Source of the DNA: CAIQQQ01 sp037445025
GTDB lineage: Bacteria; Pseudomonadota; Alphaproteobacteria; Acetobacterales; Acetobacteraceae
Assembly: GCA_037445025.1 (NCBI GenBank)
Contig: JBBILI010000010.1
Location: forward strand, 80,286 to 144,285
Length of the DNA stretch: 64,000 nt
Direction: 5' to 3'
A program made the position numbers and the translations under genes. The notes below the pieces were generated by a model. That model was given only the letters and a program-made list of their open reading frames with translations. It made no database searches and had not been told where the DNA came from. Of the stretch, positions 61,353 through 64,000 are shown one piece after another (the stretch's first letter is position 1; each line of letters opens with the position of its first letter).

Positions 61353-63689
61353 ATGAAACGCATGCATTGCCTCAAGGTGGCGCTCGCCGCTGGCGTGTGT
61401 CTGCTGCCGGTCCGGGCGCTGGCCCAGGACGACGCGTTCAGTGTGGACGACAAGCCGGCCATCGACGCGCTGACGCCGCCGCCGACCAACTATATCGACC
61501 TCGGTGGGCAGTACAAGACCAGCCGCTCGTATTTCCTGGGCCGGTATGACGGTGCGGTCGATCCTGGTTTCTCGGCACTTGGCGGTCTGCACTACGTCAA
61601 GCGGGACGCCTGGGATTCCGGGGGGACCAACTATCTCGACGTGGAGGGCGCCAGTCTGGGGCTGGATGACCGGTGGTTCAGCGCCAAGATCGGCCAGCAG
61701 GGGCTGTGGGGGCTGAACTTCAGTTATGACGGCATTCCGTACTACGCCACCAACTCGTTCCAGACGGTCTACAACCGCAACGGAACGCTGATCTCCGGGG
61801 TGAAGCCCGGCAGCCTGTCGGCGGCGTACAGCCAGCTGCTCCCGAAGAACGGCCTGCTCAACTCGCTGTGGATCCCGGTTGCGACCAACCGGCCCAGCCT
61901 GATCAACGTGCCGCTCAGCGTGCAGCGCGACATCTTCACCGGCGGCGGCAAATACGAGATCGGCGACTGGCTGATCACGGCCACCTGGCGCCACGAGCAC
62001 AAGGAAGGCGCGCAGGCGGGCTCGCTTGAGATCGGCGGGGCGCCCGCGGTGACGACGGCGGGCACGGGTGCGACCAAGCCCACCGGCTTCACCAGCGGAC
62101 TTGCCTATTTCGCCCAGCCGATCGACTACGACACGGACCGTTTCGATGTGGTGGGGGCCTACACGACGGATCGGCTGCAGTCGCAGGTGAGCTACACCTA
62201 CAGCCAGTTCCGCGACAACATCGTGCAGTTCGACGCGCAGAACCCGTTCAACTTCTTCTCGCCCACGCTGTCGGCGAGCTTTCCTGGGCCGGTGGCCGGG
62301 GTGAACGCGGTGTATGCGCTGCCGCCCTCCAACTCGGCGCATCAGTTCAAGGTGCAGATAGGCACCAGCCTGTCGCCGACGACGCGGCTGAACGCCAATT
62401 TCGGTCTGGGGCTGCAGATCCAGAACGCGAGCTACCAGTCCGGCATCGGCACGACCGGCAACACGGCGCAGACCCTGCCGCGCAGCAACTTCGACGGCGA
62501 GGTGAAGACCTATTTCAGCAACATCGCGCTGACCAGCGAGCCGCTGCCGAAATTCGATATCCGGCTGGCCTACACCATGGATGACCGCGAGAACGTCAGC
62601 CCGCGCAACATGTATACGGTCTATCCGACCAGCACGGCCAACACGTCGTTACAGTACAACAATCTTCCGTTCAGCTACGCCCACCAGACCGGCTCGCTGG
62701 ACCTGGGCTACCGGCTGGGCGCGCAGACCAAGGTGACGCTGTCGGAGACGCTGGACAACACGCACCGGACCTATGCCGACACGTCGATGGTGACCACCAA
62801 CCGGATCGGCCTGAAGATCCGTGGCCCGCTTGCGGACAATCTGTTCGCGAGCCTGGGCGTTGCCCATGAGGATCGGTGGGCGGAGAACTACAGCTCGCAG
62901 GGCTGGTGGCAGGCGGCGTGCGGGGGCTGCAATGCGGAGCCGTCGAACTTTCTGATGTTCTTCGAGGCCTCGCGCAAGCATGACGAGGTGCGCGGCACGC
63001 TCGATACGCAGCCTTTCGCCACCGTCAGCGCCTCGATGATCGCCAAGTTCTCCAAGGACACCTATCCCAGCGGCGATCTGGGGCTGCGCAGCAACTATAA
63101 CCTGGCCGTCGGGCCGGATGTGTCGTGGCAGGTGAGCAGCGCGGTCTCGGCGCATGCGTACTACACGTATCAGCAGATCTACTATAACCAGAGCAGTATC
63201 TATCAGAGCCCGGGGGCGCCTTCGATCCCGGCGCCCACGGCGTCCAACACGCAGTACTCGGTGCCTTACAACGCGCAGACGACCGACTCGGTGCACACGC
63301 TGGGGGCGAATGTGGACTGGCAGGCGATACCCAGCACGCTGAAGCTGAGCATTGACTACAACTTCTCCTACGGCGACACCGCCTATGCGCTGGGCGAGGG
63401 CATGGTGGCGTATGGCGGGGCCATCACCTCGCCGACGTTCAAGCCCTCGGTCACCCTGCAGCAGCTGCCGGATGTGAAGTCGATGCTCAGCGTGATCAGC
63501 CTGCATGGCGAATACGACTTCACGCCGGCGATGACGGTGATGTTCGGCTATGCCTGGGAACGGTTCACCTACAAGGACTTCATGGTGGGCACGGGTTCGA
63601 CGCAATACGCCAACGCGCTGCTGCCGGGGACGCTGGCGCCGAATGACTCGGTGCATGTGGTGTCGGCCGGGATGCGGCTGCGGTTCTGA
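61353..63689 (+). CDS. MtrB/PioB-family outer-membrane beta-barrel
   Basis: The 778-residue precursor has a Sec signal ending about ALAQ and then a large barrel of alternating strands ending in VHVVSAGMRLRF, with the C-terminal phenylalanine used by BAM. The N-terminal block YIDLGGQYKTSRSYFLGRYD, GLHYVKRDAWDSGGTNYLDV and the repeated DNTHRTY/FSKDTYPSGD-like loops fit the MtrB/PioB family, the porin that sheathes decaheme cytochromes in outer-membrane electron conduits. The usual N-terminal CxxC of MtrB is not seen; instead CGGC occurs near residue 527. A 222-bp gap separates it from the heme-protein gene, perhaps with its own promoter. Intact. No MtrA-type decaheme gene is in the window. Confidence 0.87.
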   Translation: MKRMHCLKVALAAGVCLLPVRALAQDDAFSVDDKPAIDALTPPPTNYIDLGGQYKTSRSYFLGRYDGAVDPGFSALGGLHYVKRDAWDSGGTNYLDVEGASLGLDDRWFSAKIGQQGLWGLNFSYDGIPYYATNSFQTVYNRNGTLISGVKPGSLSAAYSQLLPKNGLLNSLWIPVATNRPSLINVPLSVQRDIFTGGGKYEIGDWLITATWRHEHKEGAQAGSLEIGGAPAVTTAGTGATKPTGFTSGLAYFAQPIDYDTDRFDVVGAYTTDRLQSQVSYTYSQFRDNIVQFDAQNPFNFFSPTLSASFPGPVAGVNAVYALPPSNSAHQFKVQIGTSLSPTTRLNANFGLGLQIQNASYQSGIGTTGNTAQTLPRSNFDGEVKTYFSNIALTSEPLPKFDIRLAYTMDDRENVSPRNMYTVYPTSTANTSLQYNNLPFSYAHQTGSLDLGYRLGAQTKVTLSETLDNTHRTYADTSMVTTNRIGLKIRGPLADNLFASLGVAHEDRWAENYSSQGWWQAACGGCNAEPSNFLMFFEASRKHDEVRGTLDTQPFATVSASMIAKFSKDTYPSGDLGLRSNYNLAVGPDVSWQVSSAVSAHAYYTYQQIYYNQSSIYQSPGAPSIPAPTASNTQYSVPYNAQTTDSVHTLGANVDWQAIPSTLKLSIDYNFSYGDTAYALGEGMVAYGGAITSPTFKPSVTLQQLPDVKSMLSVISLHGEYDFTPAMTVMFGYAWERFTYKDFMVGTGSTQYANALLPGTLAPNDSVHVVSAGMRLRF

Positions 63690-63816
63690 GGGGTTTCGTT
63701 GCGGGTGACGGATGGCGGAGGACGCGATGGGTGGCGCCGGTGCTGACCCATCCGACCGCAGCCGCCCGCCACGGATTTGGGTTGCATTGTTCTTGGGTTT
63801 ATGTTCCTATATTTTT

Positions 63817-64000
63817 ATGAATGCATCTGGTGTCGTTTCTCTTTCCGAGCGTATTGCGCTGATCCTGGAGGAGTTGGGACGGGCTGTGGCGGCGCGGATT
63901 GTTGGGGGGGCGTTGTCGGCGGCGGTGATTGTGCTGATCTGGGGGCGGGTGCGGCGGATTGAGGGGCGGTTGCAGGGGTTGCTGCATCCTCAGGTAAATC
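63817..64000 (+). CDS. Small helical protein, partial at window end
   Basis: The frame from ATG at 63817 is open to the window edge: MNASGVVSLSERIALILEEL, GRAVAARIVGGALSAAVIVL, IWGRVRRIEGRLQGLLHPQV. It has one membrane-like helix flanked by arginines. Similar short proteins occur in Acetobacteraceae as hypothetical proteins, from memory only. Not assigned. Confidence 0.5.
   Translation, partial: MNASGVVSLSERIALILEELGRAVAARIVGGALSAAVIVLIWGRVRRIEGRLQGLLHPQVN

Noticed and set aside
59172..62342. Open frame of over 1000 codons on the minus strand across the cytochrome and porin genes
   Set aside because: It is antisense to three genes with clear families and signal peptides; its arginine- and histidine-rich translation is typical of the shadow frame in high-GC coding DNA.

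Overview
This is a high-GC window with the gene content of an alphaproteobacterium, most probably of the Acetobacteraceae. The pointers are HWE-type histidine kinases, a Hint-domain protein, a GH16 plus CBM60-like secreted protein, an exopolysaccharide (EPS) cluster, a short-form 6-phosphogluconate dehydrogenase grouped with transketolase and transaldolase genes, and a bacteriophytochrome. The assignment is inferred from gene content; no rRNA or tRNA gene was seen.

Layout. 0-14 kb: end of a molybdopterin oxidoreductase gene, then EPS genes (glycosyltransferases, flippase, GH16 lyase/hydrolase, Wza-like exporter, Crp-type regulator, priming sugar transferase, AAA ATPase, polymerase-like membrane protein, outer-membrane barrel). 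14-17 kb: receivers and an HWE kinase. 17-24.5 kb: large GH16/CBM60-like proteins and a Hint protein. 24.5-35.4 kb: envC-like, gpmI, small membrane proteins, a PRC-barrel protein, a Clp-like ATPase, an MFS remnant and fumC. 35.8-40.4 kb: pentose-phosphate genes. 40.5-51.6 kb: two ABC importers around a RutA-like monooxygenase and an isochorismatase-type hydrolase, plus an ornithine-cyclodeaminase-like gene. 51.8-54.1 kb: phytochrome kinase. 54.2-58.1 kb: cytochrome c maturation genes ccmI, ccmH, ccmG and ccmF. 58-63.7 kb: a MocR-like regulator and then a three-gene electron-transfer set: tetraheme NapC/CymA-like protein, ethylbenzene-dehydrogenase-type heme protein, and MtrB/PioB-like porin.

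Two things dominate. First, many genes are broken. I see single-base frameshifts (transglycosylase, wza, tkt, ccmF), in-frame stops (barrel protein, GH16 protein, phytochrome), and internal or 5' deletions and fusions (glycosyltransferases, kinase, Clp, MFS, MocR, tkt joined to the end of zwf). Housekeeping genes such as gpmI, fumC, gnd and tal, the ABC importers and the cytochrome/porin set read cleanly. This may be real gene decay or partly assembly error; reads would decide.

Second, there are two families of palindromic intergenic repeats. Family R1 is a paired-hairpin element of about 115-145 bp seen at 13 places between 9.5 and 54.3 kb. Family R2 is a 127-bp double hairpin with two mirror-image copies around transketolase, one of them inserted into the zwf remnant so cleanly that the empty site can be reconstructed.

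The most interesting intact functional unit is the 59.5-63.7 kb set, which looks like a route from the quinol pool through the periplasm to an outer-membrane conduit, but without an MtrA-type decaheme cytochrome in view. The neighbouring ccm genes would serve it, yet ccmF is damaged.
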